Below, one piece after another: positions 34,361-43,270 of a DNA stretch of 64,000 nucleotides. The notes under the pieces were generated by a model. It had not been told where the DNA came from, did no database searches, and saw only the letters and a program-made list of their open reading frames with translations. Made by a program: the position numbers and the translations under genes. The stretch is taken from assembly GCA_963822955.1 (NCBI GenBank), contig CAWGJS010000001.1, positions 806,001-870,000 on the forward strand, read 5' to 3'. This DNA is from JAJYUU01 sp963822955 (GTDB taxonomy: Bacteria; Actinomycetota; Actinomycetes; Streptosporangiales; Streptosporangiaceae). Within the stretch, counting starts at the first letter, position 1. Every line of letters starts with the position of its first letter.

Positions 34361-35401
34361 CTAGACCGCCTTGGCGGCTCGGTGCCATGCGGCGAGCGCC
34401 GCCTGGATGTCGTCCGCGCCGATGCCGACGTGCGTCAGCATCCTGATGCGGCCGCCGATCATGGTGACCAGCAGGCCCTCGGCGGCCAGCTGCTCCCGCC
34501 ACTGCGCCGCGGAGCGGGCCGTGCCCGACACGTCGACGAAGACGATGTTGGTCTCGACTAGCTCGGGGTCGACGCTGTCAGGCAGCAGCTCGGCCACACC
34601 CTCGGCCAGCGTGCCGGCGTTCGCATGGTCGTCGGGCAGCCGCTGGGGACCTTCCTCGAGCGCGATCAGGCCGGCTGCGGCCATGATGCCCGCCTGCCGC
34701 CACGCGCCGCCGAAGAGGATCTTCAGGCGCCGCGCCTCCCGGATGAACTCCCGGTCGCCGACGAGGATCGAGCCGATCGGTGCGCCGAGACCCTTGGACA
34801 AGCAGAACATCATCGAGCTCACGAGGCTCGCATAGTCGGCGACGGGCACGTCAGCAACCGCGCAGGCGTTGAAGATCCGGGCGCCGTCCAGGTAGAGCGG
34901 TACCCCGGCATCAGCGCAGACGGCGGCGATGTCGCGCACGCCCGTGACGCTCATGACCGAGCCGCCGCCGACCTGATGGGTGTTTTCGATCGTCACCAGG
35001 TCCACCACGGTGACGTCATACGGATCAGGTGCCAGTGCGTCCGCCACTTGCTCGCCCAGCAGAACTCCCCGATCCGGCGCCCTCAGGTACTGGAAGGAGA
35101 CGCCAGAAAGCGCGGCCGCCGAGCTTACCTCGGTCCCTCCCACATGCGCAGTGGCCTCGCAGATCGCGAAATGACCAGACCGGACGTAGGCGTGCACAGC
35201 GATCTGGTTGCACATGGTGCCGGTCGGCAGGTACAGCGCCGACTCCCGGCCGGTCAGCTCGGCGGCACGGTCTTGCAGCCGGTTGACCGTCGGGTCGTCG
35301 CCGTACCAGTCGTCGCCCACCTCAGCGCTAGCCATCGCCTGCCGCATCTGCTGCGACGGCTGAGTGACGGTGTCGGAGCGAAGGTCAACGCGGGAGTCCA
35401 T
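34361..35401 (-). CDS. ltaE: Low-specificity threonine aldolase family protein
   Basis: 346 residues, PLP-dependent fold type I. It splits L-threonine or allo-threonine to glycine and acetaldehyde. VDLRSDTVTQPSQQMRQAMA is the conserved N-terminus; LYLPTGTMCNQIA, ENTHQVGGG, LYLDGARIFNAC (Asp for the PLP ring) and CLSKGLGAPIGS, with the PLP-binding Lys, follow in the usual order. Length fits. The start at ATG 35401 has no clear ribosome site. Same strand as, and 44 nt downstream of, the MFS gene. Confidence 0.9.
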   Translation of the reverse strand: MDSRVDLRSDTVTQPSQQMRQAMASAEVGDDWYGDDPTVNRLQDRAAELTGRESALYLPTGTMCNQIAVHAYVRSGHFAICEATAHVGGTEVSSAAALSGVSFQYLRAPDRGVLLGEQVADALAPDPYDVTVVDLVTIENTHQVGGGSVMSVTGVRDIAAVCADAGVPLYLDGARIFNACAVADVPVADYASLVSSMMFCLSKGLGAPIGSILVGDREFIREARRLKILFGGAWRQAGIMAAAGLIALEEGPQRLPDDHANAGTLAEGVAELLPDSVDPELVETNIVFVDVSGTARSAAQWREQLAAEGLLVTMIGGRIRMLTHVGIGADDIQAALAAWHRAAKAV

Positions 35402-35445
35402 GCACGCACGATACGGGACGGGCCGATGGCGCCCGCGCGGGCCCG

Positions 35446-36825
35446 TTAGCGCCCGGCAGAAGTTGACGCCATCGCTACCGCAGCCTCCAGCTGCGGCTGC
35501 GGTACGCCGGGCTCGGCTTGCGCGGGCCGCACAAGCTGGTCGGCTCGCAGCGTCCTGACGTCGCGCGGAATGAGGGCCAGGAGCGAGGCCGCCGCTATCA
35601 GCGCTGCTGCACCGTACTGAGTGGCCGACACGCCGACCCAGGCCGCAATCGGTCCTGCCAGCACCGCGCCGATCGGCATCGCCATGACAGAACCGAGTGC
35701 GTCATAGGAAGATACCCTGGCCAGCTTCTCCGGCGGGATCCTGGTGGCCAGCGCTACCGTCCACTGCACCATCATGATCTCCATGGCAATGCCCAGCACG
35801 AATGACGTCGCGCAGATGACCGGCAGCGGCCACAGCATTGCCAGCGCGAGCGGCCAGATCCCGATGCTCGCGCCGATCAGCACGACGAACCGCATCGGCC
35901 GCCGCGGCGAGAACCGCAGTGAGATGAGGCCGCCCGCGACCAGGCCAAGAGACTCGGCGCCGGTGATCGTCCCCCAGGCGGCCGCGCCGCCGAGGTGCGC
36001 ACGGGCGACCACCGGACCCAGCACGCTGAACGACCCGTACCAGGCCATCAGCACGATGCCGAACTGGGCCACGATGACCCACAGCCAGGTATGCGAGACA
36101 AACTCCGACCAGCCCTCGCGTAGCTCGCGCAGCATGCCTGGCTCGTGGGTCCGCTCGTGGGCGGTGACCCGGAGCGCCAGCATCAGCGGCAGCGTGCCGA
36201 GCAGGCCGATGCCGCAGATCACCAGGGCCCAGCCCGGCTTGATGGCCGCGACCACGAAGCCCGCGAGGACGGCTCCGCCCATCTGCGCGCCGTTCATCGC
36301 GAGCCGGCTGACGGCGCTGGCCTCCTGCATGAGCTCGGCGGGCACGATCCGCGGCAGGAGCGCCGTGGACGCCGGGTAGAAGATCGCCATGCCGGTACCG
36401 GTCAGGCACTCCAGGCCGATCATCTGCCACAGCGCAGGATGCGCGGTCAGCACCAGGATGCCGAAGCTACCCTCGCCCAGCGCCATCATCATGTTGCCGG
36501 CGATGATCACTTTCTGCGGCGCGATCCGGTCGGCGATGACGCCGCCGAGCAGGAGGAACACCAGCGATGGCGCAATCTGCGCTGCTAGCACGTAAGACAG
36601 CTTGAGGGTGGAGCCGTTCGTCACGTCCAAGACTGCGAACGACACCCCGACCAGGGAGAACGCGAACGAGGCGGGCGCCAGGACACGGTCAGCGAGCAGC
36701 AGCCGGAAGTCAGGGATGCCCAGCACCGGGAAGCGACGGGTAATCAGCGCAGGCGTGAACTGTGCAGCTACGAACTGGGCCCGCCTGCCCAGGGCGATGC
36801 GGCGCCTGAGCACGCGCGCGAACAT
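35446..36825 (-). CDS. MFS transporter (MFS_3/EntS-like)
   Basis: 459 residues with about 12 membrane helices. RRFPVLGIPDFRLLLADRVLAP is the characteristic opening of the EntS-like subgroup, then LGGVIADRIAPQKVIIAGNM in the helix 2-3 loop, TGTGMAIFYPASTALLPRIV, MNGAQMGGAVLAGFV and FSPRRPMRFVVLIG. Members export siderophores, macrolides or are of unknown function; nothing here tells which. The C-terminal 40 residues are hydrophilic, Pro/Gln-rich. Intact, unlike the other MFS gene in this window. Confidence 0.87.
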   Translation of the reverse strand: MFARVLRRRIALGRRAQFVAAQFTPALITRRFPVLGIPDFRLLLADRVLAPASFAFSLVGVSFAVLDVTNGSTLKLSYVLAAQIAPSLVFLLLGGVIADRIAPQKVIIAGNMMMALGEGSFGILVLTAHPALWQMIGLECLTGTGMAIFYPASTALLPRIVPAELMQEASAVSRLAMNGAQMGGAVLAGFVVAAIKPGWALVICGIGLLGTLPLMLALRVTAHERTHEPGMLRELREGWSEFVSHTWLWVIVAQFGIVLMAWYGSFSVLGPVVARAHLGGAAAWGTITGAESLGLVAGGLISLRFSPRRPMRFVVLIGASIGIWPLALAMLWPLPVICATSFVLGIAMEIMMVQWTVALATRIPPEKLARVSSYDALGSVMAMPIGAVLAGPIAAWVGVSATQYGAAALIAAASLLALIPRDVRTLRADQLVRPAQAEPGVPQPQLEAAVAMASTSAGR

Positions 36826-36907
36826 GACTCAACTTCCGATCTTGATCTGGGGTCAGCGAATCCGACCCTACCTGGGCAACCGAATGGCGGAAAACGAATA
36901 TTCCGCG

Positions 36908-37579
36908 TCAGGGCCGGATGGCGGACCCGCCGACCCCGCTGGGCCGGGGCATGCGCAGCAGCCACTGCCAGAACGTCCGGCGCGGCGGCCGGGGCGGGTG
37001 GGCCCGCACGTTGCCGCCTCGGATCTGGCCCGAGATTTCGACCCGCAAGACCGGCGGCGGCTGCGCGCCCTCCGGATCACGGATGACGACCCGGCCGCCG
37101 ATCATCTCGACGTCGTCCGCGTCCACCACGACGCCGGGGCGGGTGATGATGACGAAACTGCCGCCGCGGACGTCGGCATCGACGTGGAGCAGCGGGCTCG
37201 TGATGACGGCCTCGGTGAAGTCGAGTCGCACGTTGCCACCCGCGACCTTGATCTCCATCCGCTTGGGCACGGCCCACGGGCCCGACCGGCGGGCGTTCCC
37301 GCCGCGGCGGAGAATCCGGACCACGTCCTTGGGCGGGGCCGCCGGACTCAGGCTTGGGCCGGGGCCGGCCGGAAGGTCGGCAGTCAGGACGGTGAGCTCG
37401 CGCTGCGTGCGCGCTGTCAGCGCGGCCTCGAGCCGCTCGTCAAGCTCCTCAGCGGTCAGCCGGCCGTCGCCTGCCGCGATGCGCAGGAGCTCGACGACCT
37501 TGTCGCGGTCCGCGTGCGAGGCCCGGAGCTCGGGCCGGCCGTCGCCTGGGCTGGCCGCCGGAGAAACTTCGCCAGTCAC
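36908..37579 (-). CDS. DUF1707 (SHOCT-like) domain protein
   Basis: 223 residues. The N-terminal ELRASHADRDKVVELLRIAAGDGRLTAEELDERLEAALTARTQRELTVLTADL is a textbook DUF1707 domain. The C-terminal half, EIKVAGGNVRLDFTEAVI, GGSFVIITRPGVVVDADDVEMIGGRV, forms a beta-helix-like region common in such proteins. No membrane helix was seen. DUF1707 proteins are actinobacterial and of unknown role, often envelope-related. GTG start; divergent from coxL with 215 bp between. Confidence 0.9.
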   Translation of the reverse strand: MTGEVSPAASPGDGRPELRASHADRDKVVELLRIAAGDGRLTAEELDERLEAALTARTQRELTVLTADLPAGPGPSLSPAAPPKDVVRILRRGGNARRSGPWAVPKRMEIKVAGGNVRLDFTEAVITSPLLHVDADVRGGSFVIITRPGVVVDADDVEMIGGRVVIRDPEGAQPPPVLRVEISGQIRGGNVRAHPPRPPRRTFWQWLLRMPRPSGVGGSAIRP

Positions 37580-37794
37580 CAGCCTTACTCTAGGGGCCGG
37601 AAGGCCCCGGTTGACCGGATACCGGCTACCTGGGCATGATCACCACTGCCGGGGCGAGCTCGCAGGCAGCACCCCGGATGCACGGGCGCAGCCGGCAGGT
37701 GGCACTCTCGGGCATACCGGGCCGCCGGAATACCGCACGGCCCGGCCAGGTTCGCGACGTGTGCGCGGTACCGGCGAGAGGAGCTGATGGTCAG

Positions 37795-40107
37795 TTGAGC
37801 ATCCTGGGCACGAGGGTCCTGCGAACTGAGGATCCGAAATTCCTGACCACCGGCGGCGTCTATACCGAGGATGTCGTAGATGAGCGCCTCGATGGCGCGT
37901 ACCACGTGTTCTTCGTCCGGTCTCCGGTTGCCCACGCCCGGATAACCAGCGTCGACGTCAGCGCCGCGCTCGAGGCGCCGGGTGTGGTGGCTGTCATCAC
38001 CGGCGCCGACCTCGCCGAACTGCCGCCCATCCCGCCGACAGCGGCCGGCCTGATCAACCCGGCCATGGAGCAGCGGCTCCTCGCCATCGACAAGGTGCGC
38101 TATGTCGGCGAGGCAGTTGCCGCCGTCGTGACCGAGAACCCGTACCAGGGTGAGGACGCCGTCGAGCTGGTCGGTGTCGAGTACGAACCGCTGCCTGCCG
38201 TGCTCGGCTTCGATCCCGACGATTCCAGTCTGCTGTTCGAGGCGGCCGGCACGAACGTCGGCGGGTACTGGGGCGATCCGTCCGCCCTGAAGCCTGAGCT
38301 TTTCGATGGCTGCGAGGTTGTCGTCAGCCAGACCATCGTCAACCAGCGGGTCGCGCCGGCCCCGATGGAGACCAGGGCAGCGGCTGCGGTCTGGGGTGAG
38401 GACGGCCGCCTCACCGCCTGGATCCCCAACCAGGGCGCCCAGGGCACTAAAGCCGGCATGGCCAAGCTGCTCGGGGTAGAGGCCAGCCAGATCCGCATCA
38501 TTACGCCCGACGTCGGCGGCGCGTTCGGCGCGAAGTTCGGCGCTGACCCCGAGCACGCGATCGTGGCCTGGATTGCGCGCCACCTCGGCCGGCCTGCGCG
38601 GTGGACCGAGACCCGGTACGAGAACCTGATTGCGATGACGCATGGCCGGGCCCAGCAGCACACCATCACGATCGGCGGCAGCCGCGACGGGAACGTGCAG
38701 GCCTACCGGCTCGAGATTGTCCAGGACGCGGGCGCCTACCCCAGGATCGGCGCGGTGCTGCCCATGCTGACCATCCTGATGACTACCGGACCGTACGACA
38801 TTCCCAAGGCCGAGGCCATCGCCAAGGTCCTAGTGACCAGCACCACGCCGATCGGTGCCTACCGTGGCGCCGGCCGTCCCGAGGCCACCGCCGCGCTCGA
38901 GCGGGCTATCGACCTGTTCGCCGCCGAGATCGGCGTCGACCCCGCCGAAGTGCGCCGCACGAACCTGCTGGCCCCGTTCACCGAGCCGCATCGCACCGCC
39001 TTCGGCGCGCTCTACGACACCGGGGATTACGTCGCCGCGCTGGATAAGGCGCTGGTAGCGGCGGACTATGCGGCGCTGCGCCGAGAGCAGGCCGAGCGAC
39101 GAGCCAGCGGCAGTGTGCGCCAGCTTGGCATCGGCGTCGCCAGCTACGTCGAGATCACCGGCATGGGTGACGGCGAGGGCACGCCACCTGAGGAGAACGC
39201 CACGGTCGAGGTGCATCCCGACGGCACCGCGACGATCCTCACCGGGACCTCGCCGCATGGCCAGGGTCACGCCACAGCCTGGGCGATGCTGGCCAGTGAC
39301 CAGCTCGGCATTCCGGTGGAGAAGATCACTCTCAAGTGGGGCGATACCGACCTGATCCCGCAGGGCGGCGGCACTGGCGGCTCGCGCAGCCTGCAGCAGG
39401 GCGGTGCCGCGGTGCAGCAGGCAGCACAAGAGCTGATCGAGCTTGCCAGGCAGCGCGCTGCGGCCGAGCTCGAGGCCAGCGCGGCTGACCTGGTGTTCGA
39501 CAAGAGCCGAAGCACCTTCAATGTGGCCGGTGACCCGGAGGCCGCGGTCCCGCTTGCCCAGCTTGCCGAGAAGGAGCGGCTGCTGATCAGGACCGTGTTC
39601 TCACAGCCGGGCGCCACGTTCCCGTTCGGCACGCACGTCGCGGTCACCGAGGTCGACACCGAGACCGGCAAGGTCACGCTGAAGCGCGTGATCACCGTGG
39701 ACGACGCCGGCGTGGTGCTCAACCCGCTGCTGGCCGAGGGCCAGCGGCACGGCGGCATCGGCCAGGGTGCGGCGCAGGCATTCCTCGAGGAGGTTGTCTA
39801 CGACGACGACGGGAACCCGCTGACAGCCAGCTTCGCCGACTACCCGATCGTGTCCGCCACGGAGGTGCCGAGCTTCGAGCTGGCAGACATGGCTACGCCC
39901 ACGAGCTACAACCCGCTGGGCGCCAAGGGCATCGGTGAGGCAGGCTCAATCGGCTCGACCCCGGCCGTGCAGAACTCGGTCGTCGACGCTGTCGCGCATC
40001 TCGGCGTGCGGCATATCGACATGCCCGTCTCCTCCCGTCGCGTCTGGGAGGCAATCCAGGCGGCACACGAAGAACGCGGCCCGCGGGCCGGATCGGAGCA
40101 GTCATGA
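37795..40107 (+). CDS. coxL: CoxL-like molybdopterin-binding large subunit, form II
   Basis: 770 residues of the xanthine-oxidase superfamily binding the Mo-cytosine-dinucleotide cofactor. LGTRVLRTEDPKFLT is the usual N-terminus; DVGGAFGAKFG, the active-site loop GAYRGAGRPEA (form II motif AYRGAGR, not the form I AYRCSFR of true CO dehydrogenases), GTSPHGQGHAT, GGTGGSRSLQQGG and GAKGIGEAG with the base Glu are present. The substrate may be CO or an unrelated aldehyde/purine-type compound. I start at TTG 37795, 10 nt after AGAGGAG, giving MSILGTRV. Overlaps coxS by 4 bp. Confidence 0.9.
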   Translation: MSILGTRVLRTEDPKFLTTGGVYTEDVVDERLDGAYHVFFVRSPVAHARITSVDVSAALEAPGVVAVITGADLAELPPIPPTAAGLINPAMEQRLLAIDKVRYVGEAVAAVVTENPYQGEDAVELVGVEYEPLPAVLGFDPDDSSLLFEAAGTNVGGYWGDPSALKPELFDGCEVVVSQTIVNQRVAPAPMETRAAAAVWGEDGRLTAWIPNQGAQGTKAGMAKLLGVEASQIRIITPDVGGAFGAKFGADPEHAIVAWIARHLGRPARWTETRYENLIAMTHGRAQQHTITIGGSRDGNVQAYRLEIVQDAGAYPRIGAVLPMLTILMTTGPYDIPKAEAIAKVLVTSTTPIGAYRGAGRPEATAALERAIDLFAAEIGVDPAEVRRTNLLAPFTEPHRTAFGALYDTGDYVAALDKALVAADYAALRREQAERRASGSVRQLGIGVASYVEITGMGDGEGTPPEENATVEVHPDGTATILTGTSPHGQGHATAWAMLASDQLGIPVEKITLKWGDTDLIPQGGGTGGSRSLQQGGAAVQQAAQELIELARQRAAAELEASAADLVFDKSRSTFNVAGDPEAAVPLAQLAEKERLLIRTVFSQPGATFPFGTHVAVTEVDTETGKVTLKRVITVDDAGVVLNPLLAEGQRHGGIGQGAAQAFLEEVVYDDDGNPLTASFADYPIVSATEVPSFELADMATPTSYNPLGAKGIGEAGSIGSTPAVQNSVVDAVAHLGVRHIDMPVSSRRVWEAIQAAHEERGPRAGSEQS

Positions 40108-40631
40108 CCGGCATTGAGCTGACCGTCAACGGCCAGAAGCGGTCCGACGACGTCGAGCCGCGGCTGCTGCTGGTGCATTACCTGCGCGAGATCCTGGGCC
40201 TGCGGGCGGCCAATGTCGGCTGCGATACCACCTCGTGCGGTGCATGCACGGTGCTGCTCGACGGCAAGTCGGTCAAGTCGTGCACGGTGCTCGCCGTCCA
40301 GGCAAGCGGCCACGAGGTGGTCACCGCAGAGGGACTGTCCGCCGGCGAGCAGCTGCATCCGGTGCAGGCGGCGTTCCGCCAGCAGCACGGCCTTCAGTGC
40401 GGTTTCTGCACGCCCGGCATGGTGATGGCAACGGTCGGGCTGCTGTCGGAGAACCCGCATCCGACGGAAGAGCAGGTGCGCGCGGGGCTGGAAGGCAACC
40501 TGTGCCGGTGCACCGGCTATCACAACATCGTCCGGGCCGTGCTGGCGGCGGCCGACGCGCAGGCGAGCGGCAATAACGGGAGCGGCGAGCAGCCGAGCCG
40601 GGACGAGGCGAGCGCTGAGGTGACGGCATGA
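40104..40631 (+). CDS. coxS: CoxS-like [2Fe-2S] small subunit
   Basis: 175 residues with two [2Fe-2S] domains. The plant-ferredoxin-type Cys set is in NVGCDTTSCGACTVLLDGK and the Cys of VKSC; the second set is in LQCGFCTPGMVM and GNLCRCTGYHNIV. It passes electrons from the Mo site to FAD. The gene overlaps both neighbours through ATGA. The C-terminal tail (about 25 residues, Asn/Gly/Glu-rich) is longer than usual. Confidence 0.93.
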   Translation: MTGIELTVNGQKRSDDVEPRLLLVHYLREILGLRAANVGCDTTSCGACTVLLDGKSVKSCTVLAVQASGHEVVTAEGLSAGEQLHPVQAAFRQQHGLQCGFCTPGMVMATVGLLSENPHPTEEQVRAGLEGNLCRCTGYHNIVRAVLAAADAQASGNNGSGEQPSRDEASAEVTA

Positions 40632-41440
40632 TCCCCGCACAATTCGAGTACGTTGCGGCGCAGTCTCCGGCGCATGCGATCGAGCTGCTGACCGAGCATG
40701 GCGAGGACGCCAAGCTGCTGGCCGGGGGCCACTCGCTGCTGCCGATGATGAAGCTGCGCCTGGCGCAGCCTGAGGTGCTGATCGACATCGGCGGGCTGGA
40801 CGAGCTAGCAGGGGTGACGGTCGATGGCGATGACCTCATCGTCGGCGCGACGACCCGGCACGCTGACCTGGCTACGAACGAGCTGGTCCGGGCCGAGGCG
40901 CCCGTGCTGGCTTACGCTGCCGCGCAGGTCGGCGATCCGCAGATCCGGCACCGCGGCACTATCGGCGGCTCGCTGTCGCACGCTGACCCAGCCGCCGACC
41001 TGCCGATGGCGCTGGTCGCGCTCGGCGGCTCGGTCGTGCTCGAGGGACCGGCCGGGACCCGCTCAGTCGCTGCGGACGACTTCTTCGAAGGCTACTTCGA
41101 GACCGCGCTGCAGCCGGACGAGCTGCTGACGGCGGTCCGCGTTCCGCGCCGGCCAGGTGTCCCGTGGGGCTACCAGAAGTTCGTCCGGCGGTCCAACGAC
41201 TGGGCGATCGTCGGCGTCGCTGCGGTGGACGGCCGGATTGCGCTCGCCAACATGGGACCGAGGCCGCTGCGTGCGACCGCTGCCGAGGAAGCCATCGCGG
41301 CCGGAGCATCCGCCGCCGAGGCGGCGGCTCTTGCGGCGGAGGGTACCTCGCCCGGCGAGGACATCCATGCCGACCGCGAATACCGCCGCCACCTGGCTCG
41401 GGTGCTAACCCGCCGGGCGCTCGAGCACGAGACCGGCTGA
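40628..41440 (+). CDS. coxM: CoxM-like FAD-binding medium subunit
   Basis: 270 residues. The FAD motifs LLAGGHSLLPMMKLRLAQPE and RHRGTIGGSLSHADPAADLP are both present, followed by FVRRSNDWAIVGVAA. It transfers electrons from the Fe-S clusters to the external acceptor. The gene order L-S-M differs from the form I order (M-S-L) and from the frequent form II order (S-L-M). Operon end; a 62-bp gap follows. Confidence 0.92.
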   Translation: MIPAQFEYVAAQSPAHAIELLTEHGEDAKLLAGGHSLLPMMKLRLAQPEVLIDIGGLDELAGVTVDGDDLIVGATTRHADLATNELVRAEAPVLAYAAAQVGDPQIRHRGTIGGSLSHADPAADLPMALVALGGSVVLEGPAGTRSVAADDFFEGYFETALQPDELLTAVRVPRRPGVPWGYQKFVRRSNDWAIVGVAAVDGRIALANMGPRPLRATAAEEAIAAGASAAEAAALAAEGTSPGEDIHADREYRRHLARVLTRRALEHETG

Positions 41441-41502
41441 ACGTACCCGGCAAAGACGCCGCCAATAGCCATAACCACCCCGATCGCGGGTAGCCCTAGA
41501 GA

Positions 41503-42486
41503 ATGAGCGGTGACGATTCAGCTGGGCATGGCAGTCCGGCTGGCCAGCAGGCCGAGACGGACGGGCAGCTGATTCCGGAGCAGGTCGCGGAGATAGCCGG
41601 CGAGCTCAGCGAGACCAAGGACGTATCGCGGCGCAAGCGGCTCGCCCGCCAGATCCCGAAGCTGGGCAGCCGCAGCAGTCACGCGACGGCGCACCGGCTC
41701 CAGTCCGGCCGCGGTGCTGCCTGGCAGCGTATGCAGTCGGGATCAGGGGCAGTAGCGCAGCGGGTGCGGCCCGCCGCGGGCGCGGCGGCACGGAGCGTCA
41801 GGTCCGGTGGCGCTGTCACCGCACGGAGCGTCAGGTCCGGTAGCGCTGTCACCGCCCGCCGTGCACAAGCCGGAGGCTCAGCGACCGTCCGGGGCCTGCG
41901 CGCCAGCGGCCGGTGGCTGGCCGATCAGGTCATCGAGATGGCCCCGAAGGTGCCGATCCGCACCCTGCCGACTCTGCAATCCCAGTACCCCGGCCTGCAG
42001 GCAGAGCAGCTAGCCGACCAGCTCATCACCGGAGCCGCGCGGGCGTCCGCCGGCATCGGTGTGGCCGTCGGCGTCGCCGCCTCCGTTCCCTTCATTCCTA
42101 CTGCTCCGGTGGAGCTCGGCGTCGAGACGCTCGCGCTGGTCGCCATCGAGCTCAAGCTGATCGCCGAGCTGCATGAGGTGTACGGGATGCCCGCTCCGGG
42201 ATCTGGACCGCAGCGGATGCTTGCCTATACCGGATCCTGGGCCGAACGCCGCGGCATCCGCATCACCACCAGCGGCCTCGCGCTGGCCGTGGGCTCGCCA
42301 CTGCGGCGAAAGCTCGAGCGCCGGCTCCTGGTGAAGGCGGGCCAGAGCACCCTAGCGCTCGCGCCGCTGCTCGCCGGGGCTGCGGCGGGTGCGCTGATTG
42401 ACCACCGGGAAACCCGCCGGCTGGGCATCCTGATCCGCGACGATCTGCGCAAGCGCTCGCGCGAGGGGGCTGCCGGTACCGGATAG
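41503..42486 (+). CDS. Unrecognised protein with 11-residue repeats and hydrophobic C-terminal half
   Basis: 327 residues. Residues about 60-145 are a basic Arg/Ser/Ala/Gly region of 10-11-residue repeats such as RSVRSGGAVTA and RSVRSGSAVTA; part is an exact 33-bp tandem repeat at 41791-41856. The second half has a helical start (RTLPTLQSQYPGLQAEQLADQLI), then hydrophobic stretches ASAGIGVAVGVAASVPFIPT and LALAPLLAGAAAGALIDH. The hydrophobic hairpin GIGVAVGVAASVPFIPTAPVEL resembles EcsC-like proteins, but I am not certain. Start at ATG 41503. Not visibly coupled to cox genes. Confidence 0.65.
   Translation: MSGDDSAGHGSPAGQQAETDGQLIPEQVAEIAGELSETKDVSRRKRLARQIPKLGSRSSHATAHRLQSGRGAAWQRMQSGSGAVAQRVRPAAGAAARSVRSGGAVTARSVRSGSAVTARRAQAGGSATVRGLRASGRWLADQVIEMAPKVPIRTLPTLQSQYPGLQAEQLADQLITGAARASAGIGVAVGVAASVPFIPTAPVELGVETLALVAIELKLIAELHEVYGMPAPGSGPQRMLAYTGSWAERRGIRITTSGLALAVGSPLRRKLERRLLVKAGQSTLALAPLLAGAAAGALIDHRETRRLGILIRDDLRKRSREGAAGTG
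41791..41856 (+). repeat. 33-bp tandem repeat (two copies) in the unknown gene
   Basis: Units start CGGAGCGTCAGGTCCGGT at 41791 and 41824, differing at two positions. Each encodes 11 residues of the basic repeat region; more degenerate copies flank them on both sides. Confidence 0.85.
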
Positions 42487-42507
42487 TGCGGACGCTAAGG
42501 TCGGCGG

Positions 42508-43266
42508 GTGACCAATCGCAAGATTCTGGTAACGGGGTCGTCCAGGGGAATCGGCCGGGCCGTCGCACAGGCGTTCGCGCTGGCAGGCGACTCCGTCGCC
42601 ATCCATCACCGGGACTCGCCGGATCTCGCGGCTGAGGTGCTGGCCGGACTCCCTGGCAACGGCCACATCATCGTGCAGGCAGACGTCGCCGACCCAGATG
42701 CTGTCCGCGTCATGGTCGACGAGGCCGCCGAGCGCCTTGGCGGGCTGGGCGTCCTGGTGAACAACGCGGCGAGCTACGGCCGTTCGCCGCACCCGGTCGC
42801 TGAAGTCTCCTACGAGCAGTGGCAGGCGGTGTGGCGGGACACGATCGGCGTCAACCTGATCGGAGCCGCGAACGTCACCTGGTGCGCAGTGCAGCACATG
42901 ATCGCGGGCGGCGGCGGCCGGATCGTGAACGTGTCGTCGCGCGGGGCGTTCCGGGGTGAACCCGGCCAGCCGGCCTACGGCGCGAGCAAGGCGGGTCTCA
43001 ACGCGCTCGGGCAGTCCCTCGCGGTGGCGCTCGCACCGCACAACATCACGGTCGCTGCGGTGGCGCCGGGCTTCGTGCAGACCGACATGGCGGCCTCCCA
43101 CCTGCGGGGTGAGTCGGGCGCGGCCATCCGGGCACAGAGCCCGTTCGGCCGGGTGGCGGAGCCGGAGGAGATCGCCGCGGCGGTGCTCTATCTCGCCTCA
43201 CCCGAGGCGCTGTGGGCCAGCGGCGCGATACTTGACCTCAACGGCGCCTCCTACCTGCGGACCTGA
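42508..43266 (+). CDS. Short-chain dehydrogenase/reductase
   Basis: 252 residues. Cofactor motif TGSSRGIGRAVA near the N-terminus, NNAAS, the catalytic Ser in NVSSRG and Tyr/Lys in YGASKAG, and VAPGFVQTDM. This is a classical SDR (FabG-like), NAD(P)H-dependent, but the substrate cannot be told. Starts with GTG at 42508. Ends 4 bp before the YjbQ gene. Confidence 0.9.
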   Translation: MTNRKILVTGSSRGIGRAVAQAFALAGDSVAIHHRDSPDLAAEVLAGLPGNGHIIVQADVADPDAVRVMVDEAAERLGGLGVLVNNAASYGRSPHPVAEVSYEQWQAVWRDTIGVNLIGAANVTWCAVQHMIAGGGGRIVNVSSRGAFRGEPGQPAYGASKAGLNALGQSLAVALAPHNITVAAVAPGFVQTDMAASHLRGESGAAIRAQSPFGRVAEPEEIAAAVLYLASPEALWASGAILDLNGASYLRT

Positions 43267-43270
43267 GGCC

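Noticed and set aside
34177..34561. Two short plus-strand frames in the sigma factor/aldolase gap
   Set aside because: No ribosome site of quality, Arg/Ser/Pro-rich, partly antisense to the aldolase gene, no family resemblance.
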